From positions 1-45,617 of the forward strand of contig JAIQFL010000044.1 in NCBI GenBank assembly GCA_020073365.1: 45,617 nt of DNA. Reading direction: 5' to 3'. Both the position numbers and the translations under genes were made by a program. How positions within the stretch are numbered: the first letter of the stretch is position 1; every line of letters begins with the position of its first letter. This DNA comes from Terriglobia bacterium (GTDB taxonomy: Bacteria > Acidobacteriota > Terriglobia > Bryobacterales > Bryobacteraceae). Below, in pieces: positions 17,392 to 26,559 of this stretch. The notes under the pieces were generated by a model. It searched no databases and was not told the origin of the DNA. It saw only the letters and a program-made list of their open reading frames with translations.

Positions 17392-17844
17392 CTATCCTTT
17401 GTGGCGGGTGAGATTCCTGAGGTCCCGCCGGTCGCGAAGCCTGCCAGCGGCAATTTTGGACCGGATAACATCCTCGCGGCAGATCACGGGGGCGGACTCT
17501 CCACCGAAATCGACCATCACCTTGCGATCCCACGCCGGAACAAAGTCGAGCCCCGGAACCGACGTCATAATATCAATGCGGACGGGGTCGATTCCAATCT
17601 GAAAGAATGTGTTCGCTTCGGTGAAATCGCTGGGACGAATATCCTTGGTCGGGGCGCCAAACCCGGCGAGCGCGAGGAACAGCTTCTGAGCATTCAGCTC
17701 GGTTGGTTCAATCCAGATGTCGAGATCCTTCGTGTAGCGGGGTTCCGTGTACACCATCACGGCGTATCCCCCCACGATCAGGTAGCGGACGCCGGCCGCG
17801 TCTAAGCTTCGTAACAGATCTCTGAAGTCGGAGTTGATCTTCAC
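17392..17844 (-). CDS. DUF6036-like nucleotidyltransferase (possible toxin)
   Basis: A 150-residue minimal nucleotidyltransferase from GTG 17844. The signature reads VRYLIVGGYAVMVYTEPRYT then KDLDIWIEP (G-G ... D-x-D), with a third acidic strand VRIDIMTSVPGLDF near residue 95, and a Lys-containing helix VICREDVIRSKIAAGR at the end. Its 5' end lies inside a small upstream ORF in another frame, with 137 nt shared. Proteins of this type are often found beside a small partner gene in toxin-antitoxin-like pairs; a toxin role is inference. The GTG has no clear Shine-Dalgarno sequence. Confidence 0.82.
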   Translation of the reverse strand: MKINSDFRDLLRSLDAAGVRYLIVGGYAVMVYTEPRYTKDLDIWIEPTELNAQKLFLALAGFGAPTKDIRPSDFTEANTFFQIGIDPVRIDIMTSVPGLDFVPAWDRKVMVDFGGESAPVICREDVIRSKIAAGRLRDRRDLRNLTRHKG

Positions 17845-17995
17845 CGATACCTCTTATTGCGGCAGCGGTGACGACCAGATCCCACGCCGCTTCAAAGATC
17901 CGGTTTGGGCCCAGCGCCTGCCAGAATGCGATATCGAACTCGCGTCCTGGTGGCCGGCCGCGAACCAATCGGGTCATGATCAAACGGTCCGCCAT
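17708..17995 (-). CDS. Small protein upstream of and overlapping the nucleotidyltransferase (possible antitoxin)
   Basis: Open for 95 codons from ATG 17995. The first 50 residues (MADRLIMTRLVRGRPPGREF, then DIAFWQALGPNRIFEAAWDL) look like a genuine protein of the kind found upstream of such nucleotidyltransferases. The remainder (EDQLRLQRSVTKLRR onward) is read from the same DNA as the start of the nucleotidyltransferase, in another frame, and becomes Arg-rich. The true C-terminus is therefore uncertain. A GATAAT -10-like hexamer ends 6 nt before the ATG and no ribosome binding site is seen. An antitoxin role is inferred from position only. Confidence 0.6.
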   Translation of the reverse strand: MADRLIMTRLVRGRPPGREFDIAFWQALGPNRIFEAAWDLVVTAAAIRGIGEDQLRLQRSVTKLRRGRRPLPDRGGIRRDGVHGTPLHEGSRHLD

Positions 17996-18016
17996 AGTTA
18001 CATTATCGCGTCTTTC

Positions 18017-18781
18017 CTACTTTCCCAGCGCTTGCGCGACGGCCTTCTCGGCCAAGGGAGCCATGATCTCATACCCCGCGGCATTCGGATGAAGGCCGTC
18101 GTTGGTGATTTCCGCCTTGAAGAACCCCTTGTCGTCGACCGTCGCGGAGAAATAATCCAGGTAGACCAAGTGGTTCCTAGCCGCGTAGTCCTTGATCCAC
18201 TGGTTCAGGGCGTTGATCTTCTCCGGGGGCCGCGACTGGGTCTGCGGTATCTGCGGCCCTCTCCCTTGCCCCACGTGGTAATCGCAAACCGGCGTCAGGG
18301 AGGCCATCACGACTTTGATATTGTTGGCGCGGGCGAGATCGGACATAGCCATGAGATAGCCCTCCGTAGCTTCCAGAGTCATGGGACCGATATTCCCGCC
18401 GATATCGTTTGTGCCGGCCAGAATCACCACCACCCGAGGCTTCAGCGCGATGACATCCGGGTAGAACCGGAGCAGCATCTGCGGCGTCACCTGGCCGCTG
18501 ATCCCGCGGTTGATGTATGGCTTTCCCGGGAAGAATTTGCCGTACTGGCCGTTGCCGCGGCCCCAGTTGTCGGTGATGGAATCGCCCATGAAAACCACGC
18601 GGTCCTCGCCTGGAACGGGCGGCTGAACCGTCCTGTTCTCGGCCGCATAGCGAAACGTGTTGCCATAGTCGTTGATCATGCGGGCGAGTTGAGCCACCGG
18701 CGGAGGCGTCGGGAGGGGCGGTGGGACGGGGGCCTGAGCCCAGGCCGCGGCTGCCAGTACGAGAGAGAGCGTAAGTCGCAT
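18017..18781 (-). CDS. SGNH/GDSL-type esterase, secreted
   Basis: A 254-residue SGNH hydrolase. Signal peptide MRLTLSLVLAAAAWAQA. The catalytic blocks are all present: block I GDSIT (Ser68), block II Gly in NRGISG, block III GTNDIGGN, and block V DGLHPNAAGY with the Asp/His pair (about residues 228 and 231). The family removes acyl or acetyl groups, often from polysaccharides, which fits the glycosidase genes nearby; the substrate is not determined. The frame is open well upstream, but the signal peptide fixes the start at ATG 18781. A TACAAT lies 7 nt before it. Confidence 0.9.
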   Translation of the reverse strand: MRLTLSLVLAAAAWAQAPVPPPLPTPPPVAQLARMINDYGNTFRYAAENRTVQPPVPGEDRVVFMGDSITDNWGRGNGQYGKFFPGKPYINRGISGQVTPQMLLRFYPDVIALKPRVVVILAGTNDIGGNIGPMTLEATEGYLMAMSDLARANNIKVVMASLTPVCDYHVGQGRGPQIPQTQSRPPEKINALNQWIKDYAARNHLVYLDYFSATVDDKGFFKAEITNDGLHPNAAGYEIMAPLAEKAVAQALGK

Positions 18782-18788
18782 GGTAGTT

Positions 18789-18794
18789 ATTGTA
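18789..18794 (-). promoter_or_regulatory. -10 element TACAAT just before the SGNH hydrolase start
   Basis: TACAAT on the minus strand ends 7 nt before the ATG at 18781 with no Shine-Dalgarno sequence between, consistent with a leaderless transcript. Confidence 0.5.
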
Positions 18795-18843
18795 TGGCAG
18801 GCGGAGTAGGCCGGGGGTCTGTGCGGCGCTTGCTCCCGGATTC

Positions 18844-19891
18844 TCAGGCATCCAGCTTCACCGCCCCGTCCGCGTGCCCCACGCACGTGAGCACAAAGCC
18901 TTGCGCCCTTAAATCGGGACCGAGTCCCTCTTCCGCATCCATTTGCACACTTCCTTCCAGCAGCTTCGTCTTGCAGGTTCCGCACTGTCCCTGCCGGCAG
19001 GATGAAGGTATGCCAACGCCATGCTCCTCGGCCGCCTCCAACAAGGTCTGGCCGCTCGGGACGTCGTACGTCTTGCCCGATCGGGCGAACTCGACCACCA
19101 CGCCGGTCCCGGCCGCTGCTGATGCCGGTTGGGCGGGCTTCGACGCGGAACTGCCGAAACTCTCCTGCACTATGCGTTCCGGTTTCACTCCCAGGCCAAC
19201 CAGGATCGTGCGGCTGGCGTCCATGAACGGAGGCGGGCCGCAAAGAGAGAAGTCCGATGATGAGATGTCCTTCACGGTGTTCTCGATGAATTCACGGTCG
19301 ATGTGCCCGCGTGGACCAGGCCACTCGGCGTGAGGTTGCGACAGCAGAACATGGTACTGAAAGTTCTTCAGCTTCGACTGCAACTGCTCCAGCTCGCTCT
19401 CGAATATGATGTCGCTCACGGTGCGTACGCAGTACAGCAGGATTGCCGTGGTTTCCAGGCAGAGATCTTCCATATAGCGGATCTTCGCTATCATGGGTGT
19501 GATCCCGCTTCCGGCCGCCAGCCAGAACAAACGACAGAACGAATATCATGAGCCCGATCGGCATCAGAACGGAATAGTAGCTCTTGTAATAGCGAGCGAC
19601 CAGAACCTTCACAAAGAGGAGCGGACTTAGGACCATCGCCACAGTCAGGTGGATCATAGTGCTGGACGGCGCGCCGCGTCCCACCTCACCCAACCGGGCA
19701 AGCATGGAGTATGCCATCACGCAAAACAGCGCGATGAACAGATAGCCGCCTATCCGATGGGCGGCAATTAGTCGGGTGCCGGCCTTTCCATCTCGGACCC
19801 GGGCGGACGCCTGTAGAATGAGCCACACATTGAGCGCGCCGATCGGAACGAACGTAACGCCTTGCCAGAGGCTTGCTGTACTGTTGAGCAT
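18844..19891 (-). pseudogene. Membrane oxidoreductase with FAD domain deleted (heme/membrane + NAD + 2Fe-2S)
   Basis: Two overlapping frames look like the two ends of one protein. The first (ATG 19891, AAAGG about 6 nt upstream) encodes about 125 residues with four hydrophobic helices (WQGVTFVPIGALNVWLIL through LMPIGLMIFVLSFVLA). The second, ending at 18844, begins at once with the ferredoxin-reductase NAD-binding motif FWLAAGSGITPM, continues through SLCGPPPFMD, and ends with a plant-type 2Fe-2S ferredoxin (CRQGQCGTCKTKLL, final Cys in LTCVGHADGAV). The FAD-binding barrel expected between them (about 100 residues with an RxYS motif) is absent, and the join near 19515-19530 is out of frame. 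An internal deletion is the simplest reading. A separate short gene starting with TTG at 19530 is the alternative. Confidence 0.68.
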
Positions 19892-20254
19892 GTTTAACCT
19901 TTGTGAATGCGATTCCTGAATGGAGCATCGGAACTGCATCCCTTTACCACTACCGATTTCACCCGGTACGTTATTCCAGGCCCACGGGACCGGTTTCTCA
20001 GCCGCTAACGTCGGCCGTTCGGCAGCCGCACCTGTCGGCCCGAGCGGTGAAACACCCGTCAGCGTTTGCCGGGATCGCTCCAGTCAGGCGCCGGGCTCGG
20101 AGCACGGCGAGGCGGGAGGGACGCGCGGAGGGCGCGCATCAATCGTGCGTGTTGGAATGTATTCGAGACGTGGAGAGTGTTGTCCCTCTGAAGGTGCCGG
20201 AAACTGACGCGGCCGTGCCGCTGCGGGCACCGGAGGCGGTCCGCCCCACAAAAG
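19892..20254. other. Non-coding stretch with no recognised gene
   Basis: These 363 nt lie between the 5' end of the broken oxidoreductase gene and the 3' end of the YCF48-like gene, both on the minus strand. ORFs in all frames are short, Arg- and Pro-rich, and match no family I recognise. The part next to 19891 must hold the oxidoreductase promoter, but no good -10 was found. Confidence 0.5.
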
Positions 20255-21256
20255 CTACTTGACGCTGACGACCGCGCTGGGGGTGCTGGCGGGTGTCGTT
20301 TCGCCGCCTAAGGCGCGGTTCGGGACCAGGCTTTCGATCCGGGTCCACTTGACGCCGCCGGCTTGCCTCAGTACCACGGATTGGCCGATCACCCAGAGGG
20401 ACTCATCCACCTGGAGAAGCTTGCTCAGAAAACACTGGCCCTCAATCGGAACGGATTTCCAGCTTCCGCCGCCGTCTTCGCTCACCAGGAACCCATCGTC
20501 GAAGGCGATCCAGCCCCGGTTAGAGCTATCGAAAAGAACGGAGGTCAGCCAGTTCTTGACCGGACTCTCCTGCGCTTGCCAGGTGACTCCGCCGTCGTGG
20601 GTGCGCAGAATCTGGCCGGCGAACCCCACCATCCAGCCATTCTGGGGATCCCGGAAGTACACCGAGGTGAGGGACCAGGTCGCCGCGTCGGACTGCACTT
20701 TCTTCCAGGCCTTGCCGCCGTCGGTGGTTAGGAGAATTGTGCCGGCCCAGCCTACGCTCCAACCGTGGTCCGGATCCAGGAAATAAACGGTCTCCAGGGT
20801 CTGCGTGGTTCCGGTCTCCTGTTTGGCCCAGGTGCGCCCGCCGTCGGCGGAATGCAGGAGTACGCCCTGAAACCCGGAGATCCAGCCCGCCTCCCCGACA
20901 AAAGTAATGTCCATCAAATGCTCCTTGGTCTCCAAAGGGCGGGCCTGCCACTTTTGGCCTCCGTCTTCGGTGGCCAGCAACAGACCATGATCGCCGATTA
21001 CGAAGCCGCGATTGGCATCCAGAAAGGCCATCGCCCGCAACCGCTCCTTGGCGCCGGTCTCCCGTTTCGCCCAAGTGGCCCCGCCATCGGCCGTACCCCA
21101 CAGCGTGCCCTGTTCGCAAAGCGTATAGATCACCGACTTGGAAGGCGCCGCCGCGTCGCGCAACCAACAAGACCCGTCTCCGCCGTCCGCAAGCTGTGGA
21201 AGGATTGAGATTCCCAGAAACCCTGCGAGCCTGACCAAAGTCATTCCTTTTGCCAT
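20255..21256 (-). CDS. YCF48/Hcf136-like beta-propeller protein
   Basis: A 333-residue protein of repeated YCF48-type units: TADGGATWAKRETG, ATEDGGQKWQARPLE, SADGGRTWAKQETG, TTDGGKAWKKVQSD, THDGGVTWQAQESP and SEDGGGSWKSVPIE, spaced about 42 residues apart, each followed by a strand such as FLDANRGFVIGDHG. This gives a six- to seven-bladed propeller. The N-terminus (about 24 residues) is weakly hydrophobic and may be a signal peptide. I start at ATG 21256 because GAGG lies upstream and residues before it are not family-like. In bacteria other than cyanobacteria the role of these propellers is mostly unknown. Confidence 0.85.
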   Translation of the reverse strand: MAKGMTLVRLAGFLGISILPQLADGGDGSCWLRDAAAPSKSVIYTLCEQGTLWGTADGGATWAKRETGAKERLRAMAFLDANRGFVIGDHGLLLATEDGGQKWQARPLETKEHLMDITFVGEAGWISGFQGVLLHSADGGRTWAKQETGTTQTLETVYFLDPDHGWSVGWAGTILLTTDGGKAWKKVQSDAATWSLTSVYFRDPQNGWMVGFAGQILRTHDGGVTWQAQESPVKNWLTSVLFDSSNRGWIAFDDGFLVSEDGGGSWKSVPIEGQCFLSKLLQVDESLWVIGQSVVLRQAGGVKWTRIESLVPNRALGGETTPASTPSAVVSVK

Positions 21257-21370
21257 TTTTGTGTCCTCGTTGTCCGTGCTTAGATAGTATTCCGTTCGAA
21301 GCGGATGCAAGGTTACAGCACCACTTTTGAGTGGAATATGGCTATTTCGTGCTATCGGCGGCAGGCGAAA

Positions 21371-22184
21371 GGGCAGTGTTGCAACTTTCAAGCGGCGGCA
21401 CAAGAGAGGCACGATGCCGGCGTCGCATCAGATTGCAATCTGGAACAGCCCAGCGATGAAATGGAGTTGGCGAACAATCTGACCGACGCCCACCCACCTC
21501 GTGCCCCTTCCGAATCGCATGCACCGCTTCGTAACCTTGGATCGTGCGGTAGGCTCCCCAGAACGAACGGAAGCCTTAGCTCGCTCGCACGCGTCGCTTG
21601 ATGGCCCGATGATCTTGCTCCAAGATGTTATTAGGTATTGCACCGGCCGCTGTCGACATCGACGCCGCAGCGTGCCTTCTGACTTCAACGCTTCAACGAC
21701 TGGTGGGTAGGAAGGATTCTGGTCCACGTTGATTACCCGCGGCGGTGGGTGATTCGGTGAACACAATGCCTTTTGAAAGAACCGCTTGGCGGCCGCTGCA
21801 TCGCGCTTGGCCGAGAGCAGAAAATCGATGCTGGCACCGGCCGAGTCCACGGCCCGATCCAAGTACGCCCATTTGCCTTTACCCGGATGTAAGTTTCATC
21901 GACGCGCCAGCTCTTGTTAGTGGGCTTCAGGTGTGGCCGGAGCCGTCGGTCGAGTTCGGGGGCGTAGCGCTGAACCCGTCGCCACACGGTGACGTGGTCC
22001 GCCGACATGCCCCGCTCCTGCAAGAGCCCTTCAATATCGCGATATGAAAGTGAAAAGCGCAGGTACCCACGGCCATAAGAATCAATTGAGGCTCAAACTG
22101 CCGCCATTTGAACCCCACCGGCCTTAGTTTGGTCACCTCACCACCCCTACCAGCATTGGATACGCCAAAATTGCAACACTGCCC
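21371..22184 (-). mobile_element. IS6-family-like insertion sequence, inactive
   Basis: An 814-bp element with matching ends: GGGCAGTGTTGCAA at 21371-21384 and its exact complement at 22171-22184, extended by a further TTT after one mismatch. These resemble the GGxxCTGTTGCAAA ends of the IS6/IS26 family, and the length fits. The only gene inside is a frameshifted transposase. The 8-bp flanks (AGGCGAAA left, ATTCCAGG right) do not match, so no target duplication is visible. Confidence 0.85.
21428..22136 (-). pseudogene. IS6-family transposase, frameshifted
   Basis: Piecing frames together gives a DDE transposase of about 236 residues, normal for IS6. Segments are: start near GTG 22136 (VGFKWRQFEPQLILMAV), then after a frameshift near 22070 the YLRFSLSYRDIEGLLQERGM helix-turn-helix region and WRVDETYIRVK with the first catalytic Asp, then after a second frameshift near 21868 (one G missing in GGCAAATGG context) DRAVDSAGASIDFLLSAKRD with the second Asp, and INVDQNPSYPP onward. 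At least two lesions make it non-functional unless complemented in trans. Confidence 0.88.
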
Positions 22185-22344
22185 ATTCCAGGGCTGGCGG
22201 AATGCCGGAAAAAGGATCGATGGGATCGGCGTCAAGTTCCCGGCTATCACAGGCCTTCGCGCGGTGTACCCGCAGCTCGTATCATTGTTTGACGAACTTC
22301 TATACCTTCCCACTGAGCTCAGCCATATAAACTTCCTTCCGCCA

Positions 22345-23781
22345 TTAAGCAAACACTCCCTTGATGACTTCGCCCGCCACAACCGTCGGCCGCTCGGCAC
22401 GGCCGTTGTGCATATAGGTTACCCCTAAATGGTCGAGGCCTAACGCCCATAGCATGGTGGCATGAATATCGTTTACGTGAGATCGGCGCTCGGTCGCATA
22501 CATGCCGAGCTCGTCGGTCGAGCCGATGTACTGTCCGCCCTTCACGCCGCCGCCGGCCATCCAGATGGTGAAGCCCCATGGATTGTGGTCGCGCCCCAGT
22601 CCCCTCTCATTGAAGGGAGTGCGCCCGAATTCGCCGCCCCAGACGACTAGCGTTTCTTTGAGCAGCCCGCGGGCTTTCAGATCAGTCAGCAGTCCGGCGA
22701 TTGGTTTGTCGGAAGCTCTGCACCACTTCGAGTGGTTGGTTTCGACGTTTTCATGGGCGTCCCACCCGCTGCCCGAGCCGCAGTACAGCTCCACAAAGCG
22801 GACGCCGCGCTCGATCAGGCGGCGCGCGAGCAGGCAGTTCTGGCCGTAGGCCCGCGTCTCTTCTTCGTCCATGCCGTAGAGCTTCTTGGTGGCGTCGGAT
22901 TCCTGGGAGAGATCGACCACCTCGGGGGCCGCGCTTTGCATCTTGTACGCGAGTTCGTAAGAACGGATTCGCGCATCCAGCTCGGTATCGTCACGCTTGT
23001 CCTCGCCCCAGATCTCGTTCAGGCGCTTCAACAGGCCCAGCTCATTTCGCTGCTCGGCATCGGTCATGCCGTTCGGCGGTTTCAAATGCAGCAATGGCGT
23101 ATCACCCTGGCGGAATTGCATGCCCTGGTATGTCGCGGGTAGGAAACCAGCACCCCACTCCTTGGTGCCGCCGATCGGATCTTTGTCATCGAGCATCACC
23201 ACGAACGATGGCAGGTTGCGATTGGCGCTGCCCAGACCGTAGTTCACCCAAGCGCCCAGTGAGGGCCGGCCGCCCAATATGGAGCCGGTGTTCATTTCGG
23301 TTACGCCGCCCAGGTGGTTGATGCCGTCTGTCCAGCAGGAGCGGAACACGGTCATGTCGTCGACATGTTCAGCGATCTTCGGGTACCAGTCCGACACCCA
23401 GATGCCGCTCTGTCCATACTGCTGGAAGGTTCGCTTGGATGGCATCAGCCCGTTCTTCGAGGTGCCGGGCATGGCTGTGAACTTCGGCCGCATCGATTCG
23501 GGGAGCGGCTGGCCCGCGAGCTCCTGCAGCTTGGGCTTAGGGTCAAACAGATCGACGTGGCTCGGGCCGCCCTCCATAAAGAGCCAGATGATGGATTTGG
23601 CGGTCGCCGGGTGGTGAGGCTTCTTGGGAGCCATGGGATCGGCTGCTGAGGCCGCCGCCAGGCCATCCTCCTGCAGCATGTGGGCCAAGGCGATGCCCGC
23701 GAGGCCGCTGCCCACACGCGTGAAGAAATCGCGGCGCCTGGTTGCTCGACGATAATGCGGATTCGCGAAGTTGCCGTTCAT
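22345..23781 (-). CDS. DUF1501 protein (sulfatase-like fold, Tat exported)
   Basis: A 478-residue DUF1501 protein, the usual partner of PSD1 genes in Planctomycetes and Acidobacteria. N-terminal RRRDFFTRVGSGLAGIALAHM is a twin-arginine signal. Family landmarks are SIIWLFMEGGPSHVDLFDPKP (about residues 63-83), GGVTEMNTGSILGGRPSLGAW (about 158-178), RGVRFVELYCGSGSGWDAH (about 337-355), and VVWGGEFGRTPFNERGLGRDHNP with the metal-site-like Gly-Glu-Phe-Gly-Arg-Thr-Pro. It starts 16 nt after the PSD1 gene stop, so the two form an operon. Molecular function is unproven; polysaccharide-related roles have been proposed for the pair. Confidence 0.93.
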   Translation of the reverse strand: MNGNFANPHYRRATRRRDFFTRVGSGLAGIALAHMLQEDGLAAASAADPMAPKKPHHPATAKSIIWLFMEGGPSHVDLFDPKPKLQELAGQPLPESMRPKFTAMPGTSKNGLMPSKRTFQQYGQSGIWVSDWYPKIAEHVDDMTVFRSCWTDGINHLGGVTEMNTGSILGGRPSLGAWVNYGLGSANRNLPSFVVMLDDKDPIGGTKEWGAGFLPATYQGMQFRQGDTPLLHLKPPNGMTDAEQRNELGLLKRLNEIWGEDKRDDTELDARIRSYELAYKMQSAAPEVVDLSQESDATKKLYGMDEEETRAYGQNCLLARRLIERGVRFVELYCGSGSGWDAHENVETNHSKWCRASDKPIAGLLTDLKARGLLKETLVVWGGEFGRTPFNERGLGRDHNPWGFTIWMAGGGVKGGQYIGSTDELGMYATERRSHVNDIHATMLWALGLDHLGVTYMHNGRAERPTVVAGEVIKGVFA

Positions 23782-23797
23782 GATCGCATCCCTTCCT

Positions 23798-26395
23798 CTA
23801 GTTCATGTAGATGAACTCGTTAGAATTCAGCAGCGTGTGACAGAGATCCACGAACGCGGCCGCCAGGGCTGGAGACGTGCCTTCCGCGACGTGATCGGGC
23901 AGAGGCACCTTGTCGTTTTTGGCCAGACGCTCGCCGAGCAGGCTGGACTGCTGGTTGAGGAAGTCGAGAATCGCCTGGCTCTCTTCCGGCTTCGTCGCGC
24001 GAGACAAAGCCAGGCGGTAAACCCGTTCGATCCGCTGTTGGTTCGTCAGGCCGCTGTCGTTCAGCACCCGCGTAGCAAGCACCCTGGCCCATTCCATCAC
24101 CAGTTCGTCGTTCATCAGGGCGAGCGGCTGGGCAGGCGTCACCGTAGCGTTACGGCGGGGGCATGGCTCGTGGGTGTCCGGAAAGTCGAACGCCTCGAAC
24201 ATCGGATAGCGCAGGTTCCGCTTCACAAATATATACACGCTCCGCCGATTAGATTCGGCCACGTCCTTTTCCGTCTTCCAGTTCAGATAAGTCGATCGCG
24301 GCATGCTGACGCCCGGTGGCAGCGGCGCGTACATACCCGGACCGCCCATCTTCATGTTCAGCTCGCCGCCCACGAACAGCATAGAATCGCGAATGATCTC
24401 ACCTTCCAGGCGGCGTCGTTCGAAGCGCCAGACCAGCTTGTCGTCGGGATCGGCCGCGGCTGCTTCCGCCTGGTAGGCCGAAGACTGCTGGTAGGCGCTC
24501 GAGAGCATGATCATGCGGTGCATTTTCTTGATGCTCCATCCGTTCTCCACGAACGTCGCGGCTAGATAATCGAGCAGTTGCGGATTGCTCGGCCTTTCGC
24601 CCATGACGCCGAAGTCGCTGGGGCTGCCGGAAATGCCTTGCCCGAAATGATAATGCCAGATGCGATTCGCCATCACACGGGAGGTTAGCGGATTGTTCGG
24701 GTCTGCCAGCCAGTTAGCCAGCGCCGTGCGCCGGCCGCTGGAATTCAGGCCCTCCGGTGGGACAATCTTGGCCGGGTTGGGATCGAGAATCGTCAAAAAC
24801 CCCGGCTGGACCTCATCGAGCGGGGCATCCCACACACCTTTGGCAAGAACATGTGTGGGCGGCGCTTCACGACCCTGGTCGACCATTACCTCGGCGACTG
24901 GCGGATCGGCGGGCTTCATCGCATCGTTTTGCGCCAGGTCTTTCTTCAGCGCGGCATAGCGGTCTTTCGCGTCTCCCTTCAGGGTCTTCTCGATCGCCGC
25001 GTCGGTGGGCAGACGGCTGGCGCTGCGGTAGTACCACTGCCACTGCATGGGTGTGCGCTGCTCGGGCGGAGTGAACACGGCCTCCTGTGCCTCTTTGGGG
25101 AACATGCCGATGGCTTCTTTCGTCCTGTCGAGGCGAGCTTGCTGGAGCACGTTTTGCATCTCGGCCCGGATATCGCGGGTCTTCGCATCCCACTCGGCGT
25201 ATTGTTGCTGATAGCGGCTGGCCTCGTCGCGGCGCAGAAGGCTCGACCGGTCGGAATTTGTGATGCCCGCGAAGAAGGCCTGCAGCTTGTAGTAGTCCTT
25301 CTGCAGGATGGGGTCGAACTTGTGGTCGTGACATTTGGCGCAACCGTAGGTCAAGCCCATGAAGACGGACGCCGTCGTATCCGTGATGTCGTCGAGAATC
25401 TCCTGGCGCATCAGGATCGGGTTGGCCAGGTTGCTCTCGTCCGGCCAAAGGCGATTGAACCCGGTGCCCACCCGCGCCGCGGGATCCGTCGGATACAACT
25501 CGTCGCCCGCGATCTGCTCCTTGATGAAGCGGTCGTAAGGCTTGTCTTCATTGAAGGCCGCAATCACATAGTCGCGGTAGCGCCAGACGTTGGGCCGCGT
25601 CTCGTCGGCTTTGAAGCCTTGCGTATCGGCATAGCGGGCCAGGTCGAGCCAATGACGGCCCCAGCGCTCGCCGTAGTGCGGTGAAGCAAGCAGTTCGTCG
25701 ACTACTTTTTCAAACGCCTGCGCCGAGTTGTCGGTCAGGAAAGCCTGAACTTGTTCCGGCGTGGGAGGCAGGCCGATCAGGTCGAAATAAGCCCGGCGAA
25801 TGAGAGTGATTTTGCCGGCAGGGGGATTCGGCTTGAGGTTCCTCTCTTCGAGTTTTGACAGGATGAAGGCGTCGATGGGTGTGCGGACCCAACTTTGCGC
25901 TTTCACGGAAGGCACGACCGGCTTCAGGACTCTCTGGAAAGCCCAAAACTTGCGTTGCGCGTCGGTGAACTTCTTCTCCGTGGGCTGTGCATTGGCAGGC
26001 GCGGCACGCGCGTCGAGCGCTACACTCGAATCCCATTCCGCTCCACTCTCGATCCAGGCCTTCAGCACCGCGATCTCTTCATCGCTCAACTTGCCGCCGA
26101 GCGGCATTCGCGGCGGCTGCTGTCCTGCGACATGGTTATACAAATGGCTCGCGGCGGCGTCTCCCGGAACGATGGCTGGTCCGTGTTGGCCACCTTTCAG
26201 CGCGCCTTCGCGGTTCCTGAGATCCAGGTTGGCCATCTGATTGGCCGCTCCGTGGCACTGCACACACTTTCGCGACAGGATCGGGGCAACGTCATTTGCA
26301 AACGAGACTTTCTTGGCCGTCTGAGCGGCAGATGGCGCACAGATCCGTAACAAAAGCAACAGGCCGCAAATCAGCGGATGGCGAATCTCGGGCAC
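23798..26395 (-). CDS. PSD1 / planctomycete-type cytochrome c protein (DUF1549-DUF1553)
   Basis: An 865-residue exported protein. Signal peptide to about residue 24; heme-binding motif C44-VQ-C47-H48 in the planctomycete-type cytochrome c domain (about 30-125); DUF1549 at about 165-370 (PIDAFILSKLEERNLKPNPPA, then HYGERWGRHWLDLARYADT and CAKCHDHKFDPI, a second CxxCH); a Glu/Lys-rich middle; and DUF1553 at about 560-830 (RRTALANWLADPNNPLTSRV, then VNRIWHYHFG-like MANRIWHYHFGQGI). Start is GTG 26395 with AAGGAG about 8 nt upstream. It precedes the DUF1501 gene. The pair is thought to work at the cell surface, but the reaction is unknown. Confidence 0.93.
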   Translation of the reverse strand: MPEIRHPLICGLLLLLRICAPSAAQTAKKVSFANDVAPILSRKCVQCHGAANQMANLDLRNREGALKGGQHGPAIVPGDAAASHLYNHVAGQQPPRMPLGGKLSDEEIAVLKAWIESGAEWDSSVALDARAAPANAQPTEKKFTDAQRKFWAFQRVLKPVVPSVKAQSWVRTPIDAFILSKLEERNLKPNPPAGKITLIRRAYFDLIGLPPTPEQVQAFLTDNSAQAFEKVVDELLASPHYGERWGRHWLDLARYADTQGFKADETRPNVWRYRDYVIAAFNEDKPYDRFIKEQIAGDELYPTDPAARVGTGFNRLWPDESNLANPILMRQEILDDITDTTASVFMGLTYGCAKCHDHKFDPILQKDYYKLQAFFAGITNSDRSSLLRRDEASRYQQQYAEWDAKTRDIRAEMQNVLQQARLDRTKEAIGMFPKEAQEAVFTPPEQRTPMQWQWYYRSASRLPTDAAIEKTLKGDAKDRYAALKKDLAQNDAMKPADPPVAEVMVDQGREAPPTHVLAKGVWDAPLDEVQPGFLTILDPNPAKIVPPEGLNSSGRRTALANWLADPNNPLTSRVMANRIWHYHFGQGISGSPSDFGVMGERPSNPQLLDYLAATFVENGWSIKKMHRMIMLSSAYQQSSAYQAEAAAADPDDKLVWRFERRRLEGEIIRDSMLFVGGELNMKMGGPGMYAPLPPGVSMPRSTYLNWKTEKDVAESNRRSVYIFVKRNLRYPMFEAFDFPDTHEPCPRRNATVTPAQPLALMNDELVMEWARVLATRVLNDSGLTNQQRIERVYRLALSRATKPEESQAILDFLNQQSSLLGERLAKNDKVPLPDHVAEGTSPALAAAFVDLCHTLLNSNEFIYMN

Positions 26396-26559
26396 GGTTT
26401 CCGCTCCTTGACGAGATTAATGCCCTCAATGATATATCAAAAGGCGGCCCTCTGCGGCTGTGGCAAGGAGTCCGCGCCGATTCACTTATTTTCTTTTGCC
26501 GGGCCGTCGCGCCGACGCAGGGTTTCTGACGCCGGACAAAAAGAATGGATCGCGTCGGA

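Noticed and set aside
17834..19333. Plus-strand ORF of 499 codons
   Set aside because: Lies opposite the SGNH hydrolase and ferredoxin-domain genes, which have full catalytic and cluster-binding motifs; no motifs of its own.
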